The notes: generated from the letters alone by a model not told the origin. A stretch of DNA of 57,128 nt from an uncultured Clostridia bacterium (GCA_944392335.1 CALXWJ010000035.1:1-57128), one strand, 5' to 3'. Shown: positions 47,382 to 56,875, counted from the first letter of the stretch. Program-made: numbers and translations.

Positions 47382-48746
47382 TCACTCCTTTGTGTTTTTT
47401 TCCGATCTTATAATTAGTCCTGTGCGTTCAATATTAAAATCTACAGTTACATTAAATTGCGCGTCCTTATATTTCCCCTCCCAATTGTAATTATTCAATT
47501 CTTTATATGTTAAAAAAGATCTTTTTGCATAAGAAGCAAAGCCGAGAATGTCGGAATCATATTCCTTGGAAGTCTTATAAAGAAAGGTTAAAACGGCGTC
47601 TTCAATATATTTTTGGGTTTCCGCTTCAAATCCGTCAACATTATCCTCTATCATATCCTCATACGCGGTGGAAATAAAATCGCCGTTGAGATAAAGTTTA
47701 ATATTTATTTGGGGAATATCATTTTCTACATTCACGATTATTGATGGTTTTTTCTTTTGGACCAAAAGAATTGTTATAGGAGACGAAGGAGTATATTTTG
47801 AATAAATAACGGTATATCCGTTTTTATATGTCCCGTTTATAATATTATATATTTTACATTCAATATCATTTAGGGTATCGATCATTCTATCTTCTTTAAA
47901 AACAGCGGCGCCGATCTCTTCGCTTTCGTTGGAAATTGCAATATCCATATTCCCGGATAAATAATTTTTTACGTGATATTCAAAACCGCCCTTATTAAGG
48001 GGAACATTTTTTTGTGTATTTGCAGATTCTTCATTCTGTGTTTCTGAGGTGGTTTTTGTTGAAGCCTCTTCCCCATTCTTGCTGTTTTCCTCATTACCCG
48101 ATTCATTGCTTTGAGAATTTTGCTTTTCTTTGCTTTCTGCGGTGCCTACATAGGGTATTACGTTGTCTCTTAGACCGTTTTTATAGTTAAAATATATCTT
48201 CTGCATATCGTTAAACGGGGTATATGATGAGCTGTTATTTTCAAAGATTAGCTCGTAATATTTGGCGGGATTAATTTCGATGGAAGGCTTAACAGAATTG
48301 AGATATTTTTCGGCGCTGTCATTTGCAATACAAAAATATACCGTTGGGCGTATATCGCTGTTTCTTCCAAATGCATCGATAATCGGAGCAATACCTTCTT
48401 TTGCGATTTCTTCGGAAAGCACGATTACCTTTGTATGTGACAGGGTAAAGGTTTTGCTTATTATATGATTTGCAAGATTTATCGCTGAATATATGGACGG
48501 AGACTCTATGCTGAGTATTTCACTTGTATCTTCGCCTTTACCCCCGCCCTCGCTTGTCCCTCCGGTAATTTGAGTAGGACGCGCATATTGAATGGAATAC
48601 TTATAAATGCCTTTCGAATTCCCCTTATCGATCCCTAATGCAATAACATAAGCAATGTTGTTTGGCTCCTTGTAATCATAGCAGCTTGACAAAATAGGGA
48701 CACTAAAACACAATAATAATAGCAGCATTATTAATTTTTTTTTCAT
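47382..48746 (-). CDS. Spore germination protein GerC family (lipoprotein)
   Basis: C subunit of a GerA-type germinant receptor, a lipoprotein on the outer face of the spore inner membrane. Signal peptide with lipobox ILSSC (Cys about residue 22), then YDYKEPNNIAYVIALGIDKG, the family N-terminus. 454 residues, longer than most because of a low-complexity Ser/Asn/Glu/Thr-rich insert at about 195-245. C-terminal Ger(x)C domain ends in FNIERTGLI. Third gene of the operon. Confidence 0.9.
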   Translation of the reverse strand: MKKKLIMLLLLLCFSVPILSSCYDYKEPNNIAYVIALGIDKGNSKGIYKYSIQYARPTQITGGTSEGGGKGEDTSEILSIESPSIYSAINLANHIISKTFTLSHTKVIVLSEEIAKEGIAPIIDAFGRNSDIRPTVYFCIANDSAEKYLNSVKPSIEINPAKYYELIFENNSSSYTPFNDMQKIYFNYKNGLRDNVIPYVGTAESKEKQNSQSNESGNEENSKNGEEASTKTTSETQNEESANTQKNVPLNKGGFEYHVKNYLSGNMDIAISNESEEIGAAVFKEDRMIDTLNDIECKIYNIINGTYKNGYTVIYSKYTPSSPITILLVQKKKPSIIVNVENDIPQINIKLYLNGDFISTAYEDMIEDNVDGFEAETQKYIEDAVLTFLYKTSKEYDSDILGFASYAKRSFLTYKELNNYNWEGKYKDAQFNVTVDFNIERTGLIIRSEKNTKE

Positions 48747-48766
48747 TATATCATTCCTTACGTTTA

Positions 48767-49861
48767 TTATTGAAGTGTTATTTTTGATCTGTATTTTACT
48801 CTGTAGGCTACCGATACAAGTATTGGAATTAAAAATGAAATTGAAGGTGTGATTCTGGCAATAATTTCACTTATTTTATATAATTCCATGAGTGTTCCGG
48901 GTATAAAGGAAATACCTCCTATTATTATTGCAAAAGGTAAAATTAATTCCCTGTAATATTTTAAATCAAAGATTTCTTTCCATATATAACAGATAACAAA
49001 TAAATATGCCGATGAATATAAAAGCATTAATATTGCCCATATATATTCGAAAAATGCCTCTATACGCTGGAAGAAGTCACCTATTTTTATAAGCCTTGTC
49101 ATTTGATATGACGGAAAAATGAATTCCGTGGATGTAGGATAAGAATAGACAAGGACGTATAAAAAAATTATCAGAAATGACATTACAGCACTTGTGATCA
49201 TTGCATTTAGACCGCTTTTTTTAGCAATGGAAAAATTTTTGCAATATGGCATTAAAATAAATAAAACTAAAATATCTGAAAATATGCTCAGAGAATCCAA
49301 TCCGGTCACAAATAAATTATATGTCCCTAAACCCAAAATTGGAAACAGGTTGTTTACATCTGCATGTGGTATGATAAAAAGAAATAATATAGCCAAACAA
49401 ATAGTAATTACCGGTATAAACAATGCATGAATCCTGCATATAGAATATATACCAAAATATGCGCCTAATGCAATAGCGGCCAGAAACACAATAAATAGAA
49501 GATTAATAGGTGTTAATGGAAGCAAAACTGTTTTTATTGATTCCGGAAGTAACCGTATATTCATAGCTATATTGGAAACCAAAATTGCCGTTGTTATAAT
49601 ACCAATAATGATTTTTAATGGTTTTCCGCCGATTTTATCACATGCTTCCAAAATGCTTATGCTTCCTATCTTTTCGTAAAGCTTTATACAGGCAAGATAC
49701 AGCAGTATTGCAATAACAGATACATATAAGCATTGTATCCATGCAGCATTGCCTGAATTGATGATCATAATACGAGGGTATACAAAAAGCATTTTAATTG
49801 TTATTAAATTAATAAGCGTGCAGGATAGCTCCTTTTTCCCCAATAAAAATTTATTATTCAT
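48767..49861 (-). CDS. Spore germination protein GerB family (amino-acid-permease-like)
   Basis: B subunit, 364 residues with ten predicted membrane helices of the APC-type fold. Typical features: N-terminal KKELSCTLINLITIKMLFVYPR, AWIQCLYVSVIA, and the PLTPINLLF and YPTSTEFIFPSYQM segments. It determines germinant binding in related receptors. It starts 7 bp after the gerA stop. Confidence 0.9.
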   Translation of the reverse strand: MNNKFLLGKKELSCTLINLITIKMLFVYPRIMIINSGNAAWIQCLYVSVIAILLYLACIKLYEKIGSISILEACDKIGGKPLKIIIGIITTAILVSNIAMNIRLLPESIKTVLLPLTPINLLFIVFLAAIALGAYFGIYSICRIHALFIPVITICLAILFLFIIPHADVNNLFPILGLGTYNLFVTGLDSLSIFSDILVLFILMPYCKNFSIAKKSGLNAMITSAVMSFLIIFLYVLVYSYPTSTEFIFPSYQMTRLIKIGDFFQRIEAFFEYIWAILMLLYSSAYLFVICYIWKEIFDLKYYRELILPFAIIIGGISFIPGTLMELYKISEIIARITPSISFLIPILVSVAYRVKYRSKITLQ

Positions 49862-49868
49862 ATTTTAA

Positions 49869-51482
49869 TCACTTTCTTTTATTTATTTTCCATTTCCGGC
49901 TTATTTTTGGCTCTCGCTCTCTGTTTTTGGTTGCTAAATAGTCGGAACGCTTTTCGTTTTTCCAGATTGGATTAACAAATACAGAATGACTTATACTTCC
50001 CTTGCTGTCGTTTGTTAAAGGAGCTAAAAACGGCGTCCCAAAACTTTTTTGTGCCCCCAGCAGCATTGAATATAAGAATATTCCTATTGCGATCCCATAA
50101 AATCCAAGAGTAGCCGCTAATATGATAAAGATAAGCCTTAAAATACGGTAACTCCATTCCAAAGAATAGTCTGTCATTGCAAAGGATCCTATCCCTGTAA
50201 TAGCTATGATTATGATCATAAGAGGACTAACTATTTTTGCACTGACAGCAGCTTGCCCTAAAATCAAGCCACCCACAATACCCAAGGTCGAGCCCATTGG
50301 ACCGGGCATTCGTATTCCGGCCTCCCGTATCAGTTCAAAAGAAAAATTCATAATCAAAAGCTCGACTATGCTGGGAAAAGGAACATTTTCACGCGCGGCG
50401 CTAATGGAATATGCTAAAAAGGTCGGTATCATTTCTTGATGATACAGGGTTATTGCAAGGTATAATGCCGGCAAAAGCACACATATAAACATAGCTGCTA
50501 TTCTGAGAATACGGGTCATATTTGCATAAGGAAATCTTAAATATGCATCAGATGCAGAATGCATAAGTTCAAAAGCGTTTGTGGGAAAGATTAATGCCTT
50601 TGGGCTGCCGTTAATAATTAATGCCACTCTTCCCTCTGCCAAGGCTCGCGCAACCCTGTCCGGTCTTTCGGTAGCGAGAGTTTGGTTTGTTATCATGTAT
50701 GTTTTATCTTCTAATAGATGTGCAACTTCTTCAATTGCTATTACATAATCAATTGATATTGCATCGATTCTTTTTCTTACCTCATTAACCAGCTCATCAT
50801 TTGCTATATCATTTATATACATGATTACTCCTCTGGTTTGACTTATCTTGCCGATTTTTGTCCCTTCGCAAATTAATTTTTCTGTTTTTAATATTTTTCT
50901 TACAAGCGCGGAGCTGTTTCTAAGCATTTCATTAAAAGCTTCCTGAGGACCATAAATGGATTGTTCAATCTCCGGCTTGTCAATGCCTCGATGCCCCCAA
51001 TTACGGACATCGATTGAAAAGGCCGATGCAATCCCATCGACAAAGAGCCCTACGCTTCCAAAATTCACATCATCTATTATTTGATCAAATTCCGTTACTT
51101 TATAGGCCTGGCAATGTGAAACGAGTTTTTCAAGTATTTCATCTTCGCTGACATTTTTTGAAAATTGTGGTATTTCCATTAATGTCTCAATAACCGATAA
51201 GTCTATTGACTTTGAATCAGACATGCCGTCATAAAAAATCAAAAAAGCTTTTGTATCTTTAAATATTTTAATTTTTCGTATAACGACATCATTATTTTTC
51301 GGAACAGAAAATCTTTTTTCTATATAATTTAAATTTTCCTCATAATCGGGAAAAATATTTTTTATTTCTTTATTGTATTCCTTTCTGACGTCATACCCTA
51401 TGCCGGATTTTTTGTTTTGCAGTATAAATGCATTATTTGTTTTGGGTGTTTCAAACAAAAATAATTTCTTTAATATATTCAT
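49869..51482 (-). CDS. Spore germination protein GerA family
   Basis: A subunit, 537 residues. The soluble N-terminal domain has FLIFYDGMSDSKSID and GVIMYINDIANDELV; then RPDRVARALAEGRVALIINGSPKALIFPTN, and several C-terminal membrane helices with PLPSIVELLIMNF-type sequence (here FPSIVELLIMNFSFELIREAGIR). First gene of the gerA-gerB-gerC(-D) operon. The operon start lies 59 bp from a parS site. Sporulation-sigma promoter elements were not clearly identified. Confidence 0.92.
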   Translation of the reverse strand: MNILKKLFLFETPKTNNAFILQNKKSGIGYDVRKEYNKEIKNIFPDYEENLNYIEKRFSVPKNNDVVIRKIKIFKDTKAFLIFYDGMSDSKSIDLSVIETLMEIPQFSKNVSEDEILEKLVSHCQAYKVTEFDQIIDDVNFGSVGLFVDGIASAFSIDVRNWGHRGIDKPEIEQSIYGPQEAFNEMLRNSSALVRKILKTEKLICEGTKIGKISQTRGVIMYINDIANDELVNEVRKRIDAISIDYVIAIEEVAHLLEDKTYMITNQTLATERPDRVARALAEGRVALIINGSPKALIFPTNAFELMHSASDAYLRFPYANMTRILRIAAMFICVLLPALYLAITLYHQEMIPTFLAYSISAARENVPFPSIVELLIMNFSFELIREAGIRMPGPMGSTLGIVGGLILGQAAVSAKIVSPLMIIIIAITGIGSFAMTDYSLEWSYRILRLIFIILAATLGFYGIAIGIFLYSMLLGAQKSFGTPFLAPLTNDSKGSISHSVFVNPIWKNEKRSDYLATKNREREPKISRKWKINKRK

Positions 51483-51540
51483 AACATACCTCGAAATAAT
51501 TTAATACAGATATTTTATCCTTTTTTTGTGAAAATTATTC

Positions 51541-51556
51541 TGTTTCACGTGAAACA
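51541..51556. promoter_or_regulatory. parS: parS site 1 (ParB/Spo0J binding site)
   Basis: TGTTTCACGTGAAACA, a perfect 16-bp palindrome and an exact match to the parS consensus of Bacillota. It lies 59 bp before the gerA start and 358 bp before soj. Confidence 0.95.
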
Positions 51557-51580
51557 ACAACAAAAAATAATAAATTAAAT

Positions 51581-51722
51581 TATAGCTGTGCACATGTTGC
51601 CCCGCCGTTATCTTCGGCAAGTTCCATATTTGTAATCAGTAAGAGTACAATTTCCTACTGATTACGGCGCGGCGCAGCCAGCACTCTTGCCCTCGTTGAA
51701 TGACGGGACACCCCTTATTGAA
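51581..51722 (+). repeat. Dispersed multi-hairpin repeat, copy J
   Basis: Begins TATAGCTGTGCACATGTTGC and ends GACACCCCTTATTGAA. It contains TTTGTAATCAGTAAGAG and TTTCCTACTGATTACGG, a stem with paired changes (TAAG/CTTA-type compared with GGAG/CTCC elsewhere). It lies between the two parS sites. Confidence 0.87.
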
Positions 51723-51730
51723 TTTGCCAT

Positions 51731-51793
51731 GAAACGCTGAGGAGCTAACATTCCTATTGCCGGCTGCAAGCATTTGTAAGTCCCATTTTAAAT
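51731..51793 (+). repeat. Small hairpin element, copy 2
   Basis: GAAACGCTGAGGAGCTAACA...TTCCTATTGCCGGC and on to TCCCATTTTAAA align with 29647-29710 over about 64 bp. It follows repeat copy J after 8 bp. Confidence 0.7.
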
Positions 51794-51837
51794 AAACTTA
51801 ATGGAGTGTTACACAAAATTAAAGAAAAAAATAAAAA

Positions 51838-51853
51838 TGTTTCACATGAAACA
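51838..51853. promoter_or_regulatory. parS: parS site 2
   Basis: TGTTTCACATGAAACA differs from the parS consensus at one central base. It ends at the base before the -35 element of the soj promoter, so ParB binding could affect soj-spo0J expression (inference). Confidence 0.88.
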
Positions 51854-51881
51854 TTTACTTTTTAAAAATATGTGGTATAAT
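51854..51881 (+). promoter_or_regulatory. Promoter for soj-spo0J
   Basis: -10 TATAAT (51876-51881) with upstream TGTGG; a weak -35 TTTACT (51854-51859) at 16 bp, directly beside parS site 2. Start codon 32 bp downstream. Confidence 0.6.
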
Positions 51882-51913
51882 ATATACTATAAAAGAGAAG
51901 AAAGGAAACAATT

Positions 51914-52678
51914 ATGGGTAAAGTGATAGCAATAATCAATCAAAAAGGAGGAGTCGGTAAAACAACAACGGCGGTTAATCTGTCAGCATGTCTTGCATAT
52001 AAAGGGAAAAAGGTATTGATTGTGGATGCTGACGCTCAGGGTAATGCTACAAGCGGATTGGGGGTTGAAAAAAATGAAGCGTTACTTTCTACATATGATT
52101 GCTTAGTAGATGATACCAAAATCAATGAGGCAATAATCAGAACAAAATATAAAAATTTGTCAATACTTCCTGCAAACCAAGAATTATCAGCGGCAGAAAT
52201 TGAGCTTTCATATGAAGAAAAAAGAGAATTTTTTATAAAAAACACATTATCACATGTGAAGGATCAGTTTGATTATATAATTATAGATTCGCCTCCGGCA
52301 CTTGGATTGCTTACAATTAATATTATGACTGCAAGTGACAGCGTGTTGATCCCGATTCAATGTGAATACTATGCTTTGGAAGGGCTGGCTCAACTGATAA
52401 ATACCGTTAAAACAATAAAAAAATCCTTAAACAGGAATTTGGAAATTGAAGGTATAGTTGCCACAATGTATGATAAAAGAACCAATCTTTCGGAGCAAGT
52501 ATATAATGAAGTTAAAGAGCATTTCCCGGATAAAACGTATGAAGCTGTTATACCGAGAAATGTAAGACTGTCAGAGGCCCCGAGCTTTGGAGAACCTATT
52601 ATAAAATATGATATTACATCTGTAGGTGCACAAGCATATTTTAAATTGGCAAGAGAACTGATGGAGAAAAACAAATAA
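51914..52678 (+). CDS. soj: Chromosome partitioning ATPase Soj (ParA)
   Basis: 254-residue ParA ATPase. Deviant Walker A KGGVGKTT at residues 10-17 (both Lys present), Walker A' VDADAQGNATSG, Walker B DYIIIDSPPALG, and EGIVATMYDKRTNLS near the C-terminus. It lacks the N-terminal HTH of plasmid ParA proteins, so it is the chromosomal Soj form. Acts with Spo0J and DnaA in Bacillus. GAAAGGAAAC upstream of the ATG. Confidence 0.95.
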   Translation: MGKVIAIINQKGGVGKTTTAVNLSACLAYKGKKVLIVDADAQGNATSGLGVEKNEALLSTYDCLVDDTKINEAIIRTKYKNLSILPANQELSAAEIELSYEEKREFFIKNTLSHVKDQFDYIIIDSPPALGLLTINIMTASDSVLIPIQCEYYALEGLAQLINTVKTIKKSLNRNLEIEGIVATMYDKRTNLSEQVYNEVKEHFPDKTYEAVIPRNVRLSEAPSFGEPIIKYDITSVGAQAYFKLARELMEKNK

Positions 52679-52705
52679 GTACATTGAAAAAAGAGGTGAG
52701 AAATT

Positions 52706-53560
52706 ATGAAAAAAGGACTTGGCAAGGGTTTGGGAACTTTATTTAGCGAAGAACTGGATCAAACAAATGAAAATGGTATAACAATGCTTAAAATCACGCA
52801 GGTCGAGCCGAATAAAAATCAACCCAGAAAGGATTTTGACAAAGAGAAGTTAGAAGCCCTGGCGGAATCAATAAAAGAGCACGGAATGATTCAACCTATT
52901 ATTGTAACAAGAAATGAGGATAACAGATACATGCTCGTTGCGGGCGAAAGAAGATGGCGTGCTGCGAAATTGGCGGGATTTACCGAAATTCCTTCAATAA
53001 TAAAAGAATATTCACAAAGAACAGTGGCGGAAATTGCATTAATAGAAAATCTTCAAAGGGAGGATTTGAATCCGATTGAAGAAGCTATGGCATATAAAGA
53101 ACTTTGTGATATTCATGGATTGACTCAGGATCAGATAAGTCAGAAAGTGGGAAAAAGCAGAAGCGCGATTGCAAATGCAATGAGATTGTTATCCCTTGAA
53201 GATGAATTCCAAACAAAAATTATCTCCGGAGAGATATCGGAGGGACATGCTCGTGCGGTGCTGTCTTTGGATAATTATGAATTAAGAGAATTTTTGATAA
53301 ATCAAATTATTAATAATGGATTAAATGTAAGACAAACCGAAATTCTCGCAAAACAGCTTCAAAAAAGCATGAATAAAAAAACAACTCCGAAAGTCAATTC
53401 TGATATGTACAGCATTGAGTTAAAAAAAATACAGGAAAAGCTATCAGCAAATCTTGGAACAAAGGTTACAATATTAAATGGCGCAAAAAAAGGAAAAATT
53501 GAAATTGAGTATTATGGAAATGATGATCTGGAAAGATTATTAAATATTCTAAAGGTATAA
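52706..53560 (+). CDS. spo0J: Chromosome partitioning protein Spo0J (ParB), CTPase/DNA-binding
   Basis: 284 residues. N-terminus GKGLGTLF, ParB/Srx CTPase domain with the GERRWRAAK motif near residue 77, IENLQREDLNPIEEA, HTH with LTQDQISQKVGKSRSAIAN, and a C-terminal dimerisation domain. It binds parS and loads SMC. 27 bp after soj with AAAGAGGTGAG upstream of the ATG. Confidence 0.95.
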   Translation: MKKGLGKGLGTLFSEELDQTNENGITMLKITQVEPNKNQPRKDFDKEKLEALAESIKEHGMIQPIIVTRNEDNRYMLVAGERRWRAAKLAGFTEIPSIIKEYSQRTVAEIALIENLQREDLNPIEEAMAYKELCDIHGLTQDQISQKVGKSRSAIANAMRLLSLEDEFQTKIISGEISEGHARAVLSLDNYELREFLINQIINNGLNVRQTEILAKQLQKSMNKKTTPKVNSDMYSIELKKIQEKLSANLGTKVTILNGAKKGKIEIEYYGNDDLERLLNILKV

Positions 53561-53770
53561 AATGACATAAACAAGCCCTGAAAGAATAAATTTACTATAA
53601 TACATATAATTTTACAAAAATACACAAAAAACAGCAAAATAAACGGTGCTCAAAAATGGCATATGAACCTGCAAAAAATTTTCGTTGTATGATTTTATCA
53701 AAGAGAGGTAAAATGCTTTAGAAATGAATTTTGGGCTTTATATAAAATTTTATAAAAGGTGGTGATACGG

Positions 53771-54217
53771 TTGGCAAATAAAACTGAGAATAAATCATTA
53801 TATCTATATACAGCATTAATTTTTATAGTTGCAATTTTAATGATTGTAATATCATTTTTCAGTCAGATAAATTTGGATAAGCAGCATAACGAGGTTACCG
53901 GTGATGATTCGGCAGGTAGTTCGATCGCAGAAAAAACATCACAGCTCAGTGATGAAAATATGATTTTATTGGAAACAAATAAATCTCTTAATGAACAAAA
54001 TTCAGAATTGACCTCAAAGAATTGGGAATTGAGTGAACAGATTTCTGAGTTAGAAACAAAACTGGCTAATGCGGATATACTTTGCGAAGCTGTGGATGAA
54101 TTTGAAAATGGTAATACAACAAAAGCAGCCGAAGATCTTGAAAGACTGGATATATCATATCTTACACAGGAACAGCAGAAAGTATATGACAGTCTTAAAG
54201 CAAAATTGGAAAACTAG
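53771..54217 (+). CDS. Membrane-anchored coiled-coil protein of unknown function
   Basis: About 148 residues: short cytoplasmic NKTENKSLYLY, one membrane helix (about 13-33), a Ser/Asp linker, then a coiled coil with heptads (LSDENMILLETNKSLNEQ and onward), and a C-terminal helical segment. Start is likely the TTG at 53771 with GGTGG 8 nt upstream. Not recognised as a named family; it is placed between spo0J and serS, 18 bp before serS. Confidence 0.7.
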   Translation: MANKTENKSLYLYTALIFIVAILMIVISFFSQINLDKQHNEVTGDDSAGSSIAEKTSQLSDENMILLETNKSLNEQNSELTSKNWELSEQISELETKLANADILCEAVDEFENGNTTKAAEDLERLDISYLTQEQQKVYDSLKAKLEN

Positions 54218-54235
54218 ATATTGGAGGATATATAA

Positions 54236-55510
54236 ATGTTAGACATTAAAATTTTAAGAAACGATCCGGACAGGATCAGAAGGGCACTGAAAAACAGAAA
54301 TAATGATTTGGATATTACGCCTGCCATTGAGCTTGATTTAAAGAGAAGAGCTTTATTGGCGGACGCAGAACAGAAAAAAGCAAAACAAAATGAAATAACA
54401 AAACAAATCCCGGTCATGAAAAAGGCAGGAGAAAATACCGATGAAATTTTTGCGCAGATGAGGGAATTGTCGGATGAAATAAAAGAGGATAACGCCAAAA
54501 TAAACGAAATTGATGAAGAATTAAGAAGCTTTATGCTCAGAATCCCGAATATTCCGAATGACGATGTACCTGTCGGAGCTGATGACAGTGAAAATGTTGA
54601 AATAAGAAAATTTTCAACACCGAGACAATTTGATTTCGAACCTAAAGCGCATTGGGATATAGGTACAGAGCTTGATATTCTTGATTTTGACAGAGGAGCA
54701 AAGATTGCGGGCTCGCGTTTTACGGTATACAAGGGATTGGGTGCAAGACTTGAAAGATCGGTAATTCAATTTTTTCTAAACACTCATACAGGGGAATCGG
54801 GATATACGGAAATATTTCCGCCGTATATGGTGAACCGTGCATCAATGACGGGAACGGGGCAATTGCCAAAATTTGAGGAGGATGCATTTAAGGTAGCAAA
54901 TAATGGTTATTTTCTTATCCCTACAGCGGAGGTGCCTGTAACTAATTTGCATAGAGATGAAATATTAGACGGCACAAAGCTTCCTATTAAATATTGTGCA
55001 TATTCGGCATGCTTCAGAGCAGAAGCCGGTTCTGCGGGACGCGATACGAGGGGCTTGATCCGTCAGCATCAATTTAACAAGGTGGAGCTTGTTAAATTCG
55101 CAGATCCCGAAAAAAGTTATGAAGAACTGGAGAAACTGACAAACGACGCCGAAAAATTGCTGCAAAAGCTTGGCATCGCATACAGGGTTGTATGTTTGTC
55201 TACGGGAGATTTGGGATTTTCATCAGCAAAAACATATGATATAGAAGTATGGATGCCCAGTTACAACAGGTACGTTGAAATTTCTTCGTGTTCTAATTTT
55301 GAAGATTATCAGGCAAGACGTGCAAACATAAGATTTAAAAGGGATGTAAAAGATAAGGCGCAGTATGTACACACATTGAACGGCTCGGGTCTTGCAGTGG
55401 GCAGGACAGTTGCTGCCATTCTTGAAAATTATCAGAATGCCGATGGTTCTGTTTCTGTTCCGGAGGTTTTGATCCCCTATATGAATACCGATAAGATTTC
55501 AAAAAAATAA
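54236..55510 (+). CDS. serS: Seryl-tRNA synthetase
   Basis: Class II synthetase, 424 residues. N-terminal long coiled-coil arm (about 27-105), motif 2 [21 protein letters not shown] and motif 3 [18 protein letters not shown] at the C-terminus. TAEVP near the active site is conserved. GGAGGA upstream of the ATG. No T-box fits in the 18-bp gap before it, so it is read with the upstream gene. Confidence 0.96.
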   Translation: MLDIKILRNDPDRIRRALKNRNNDLDITPAIELDLKRRALLADAEQKKAKQNEITKQIPVMKKAGENTDEIFAQMRELSDEIKEDNAKINEIDEELRSFMLRIPNIPNDDVPVGADDSENVEIRKFSTPRQFDFEPKAHWDIGTELDILDFDRGAKIAGSRFTVYKGLGARLERSVIQFFLNTHTGESGYTEIFPPYMVNRASMTGTGQLPKFEEDAFKVANNGYFLIPTAEVPVTNLHRDEILDGTKLPIKYCAYSACFRAEAGSAGRDTRGLIRQHQFNKVELVKFADPEKSYEELEKLTNDAEKLLQKLGIAYRVVCLSTGDLGFSSAKTYDIEVWMPSYNRYVEISSCSNFEDYQARRANIRFKRDVKDKAQYVHTLNGSGLAVGRTVAAILENYQNADGSVSVPEVLIPYMNTDKISKK

Positions 55511-55566
55511 TATTAAGAGGAACTGTTACATTAATAAAAAAAGTAATGATAATAATGCTATTATTT

Positions 55567-55711
55567 TATAACTGCGGACAAGATGTCCTCCGCCTTAATC
55601 GGAGGCGGGATACATATTTGTAATCAGTGAGAGTACGATCTCCCACTGATTACAGTGATAGCACAGCTTGTGATCTTGTCCTCGCCCCAGACGGGGCAAG
55701 CCCTTATTGAA
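55567..55711 (+). repeat. Dispersed multi-hairpin repeat, copy K (best preserved)
   Basis: Begins TATAACTGCGGACAAGATGT and ends GGGGCAAGCCCTTATTGAA. All stems are intact: GGACA/TGTCC, CCTCCG/CGGAGG, the 15-bp TGTAATCAGTGAGAG/CTCCCACTGATTACA, and CTTG..CCCC/GGGG..CAAG. It lies between serS and the DnaA-box cluster. Confidence 0.9.
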
Positions 55712-55808
55712 TTAATGTACCGGTTCTCTTTGTTTTTTATTAAAAATAATTATGTAAATTTGCGTTATGTAAACCTAAAAATACTTTATGCACGGTGTTG
55801 AAAAGTAG

Positions 55809-56088
55809 TTATACACTTTAAAAAAGGCTTTAATAACGAAAAAATTAAAAAAGTTATCCACATATTCACAGGGTTATCCACAGTATGATGGCTTTATAAA
55901 TGTGGTATAAAACCTAGTTTTGTGGATAAATTCATTGGTTTACATATAATTTTAATGATTTTAAAGGTGTTTTTTCACACTTTTCCACACCCTGCTGTGG
56001 AAAAGTAGTATAACTGTAAAAAATATATTGAAAACAAGCCATTTTTTTATTTTATTAAACAAAAAAAATTATGAACACATGTGAATAA
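55809..56088. promoter_or_regulatory. Second cluster of DnaA boxes (origin-like or DnaA-titrating region)
   Basis: In 280 bp: TTATCCACA at 55854-55862 and 55874-55882 (perfect), TGTGGATAA at 55921-55929 (perfect, reverse), TTATTCACA reverse at 56080-56088 (consensus TTATNCACA), TTTTCCACA 55981-55989 and its reverse 55996-56004 arranged as an inverted pair, and TTATACACT at 55809-55817. AT-rich tracts flank it. No in-phase DnaA-trio array was seen beside a box. No gene lies in 55511-56182. Confidence 0.8.
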
Positions 56089-56182
56089 GTGGAAAAACAA
56101 CAATATATTTGTAAAAATATTATGAAATATAGTTAGTTATTTATTAAAAACCGTACATATATTAATCCGGGAGAAAAATTGT

Positions 56183-56875
56183 ATGATAACTGCGAGATTA
56201 CAGGCGATTATGAATCTGATTGACACTAAGACCATTGCCGATATAGGAACGGATCATGCCTATATACCTATAAAGCTTGCTATGGAAAACAAAATTTCAA
56301 AAGCTATAGCATGTGACAAGAACGAAGGACCAATTGAAATTGCAAAGGCAAATGTAAAAAAATACGGCATCGATAAGATTATTGATTTAAGATGCGGTGA
56401 TGGATTGTCAGCGATAAAGGAGGGTGAAGTTCAGACAATAATAATTGCGGGTATGGGCGGCAATTTAATAGGTGATATTATCGAAAATGATATAAATAAG
56501 GCAAAGGGATCAAAGCTCATATTACAGCCGATGAATGCACAATATGAACTCAGAAAACGGCTTGAAAGCATGGGATTTAAAATTATTAAGGAGGAGCTGG
56601 CAAAAGAAGGCTTTAAAATTTACAATATTTTTGCGGCAGTTGAAGGAACGCAAATGAGGAAAAAAAACGAAGAAGAATATCATATTCCGACAGAATTATT
56701 GAATCATCAATTGATTGATATGCTGGTTGCAAAAAAGCAAAGAGAGTTTAATAAGATTTATGAGGGAATAAAAAATTCACATAGAAAAAGCGATGAAGAT
56801 TTGAATATATTAAAATACTGTGAGTATATGCTTTCACAAATAAATAAAATAGAAAGCACATACCGGAAAAAATGA
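56183..56875 (+). CDS. trmK: tRNA (adenine22-N1)-methyltransferase TrmK
   Basis: 230 residues of the TrmK (YqfN/DUF633) family, which methylates A22 of bacterial tRNAs. SAM-binding segments DIGTDHAYIPI near the N-terminus, ACDKNEGPIEIAKAN, and the family motif IIAGMGGNLIGDII; LQPMNAQYELRKRLE follows. C-terminal coiled-coil. GGGAG upstream of the ATG. Confidence 0.9.
   Translation: MITARLQAIMNLIDTKTIADIGTDHAYIPIKLAMENKISKAIACDKNEGPIEIAKANVKKYGIDKIIDLRCGDGLSAIKEGEVQTIIIAGMGGNLIGDIIENDINKAKGSKLILQPMNAQYELRKRLESMGFKIIKEELAKEGFKIYNIFAAVEGTQMRKKNEEEYHIPTELLNHQLIDMLVAKKQREFNKIYEGIKNSHRKSDEDLNILKYCEYMLSQINKIESTYRKK

Noticed and set aside
54218..54235. T-box leader for serS
   Set aside because: Only 18 bp separate serS from the upstream gene; no T-box motif or terminator fits.
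55809..56088. The 55.8-kb DnaA-box cluster as the main replication origin
   Set aside because: No DnaA-trio array was found there and the gene-strand switch and trio element point to the dnaA-dnaN gap; it remains an interesting secondary site.
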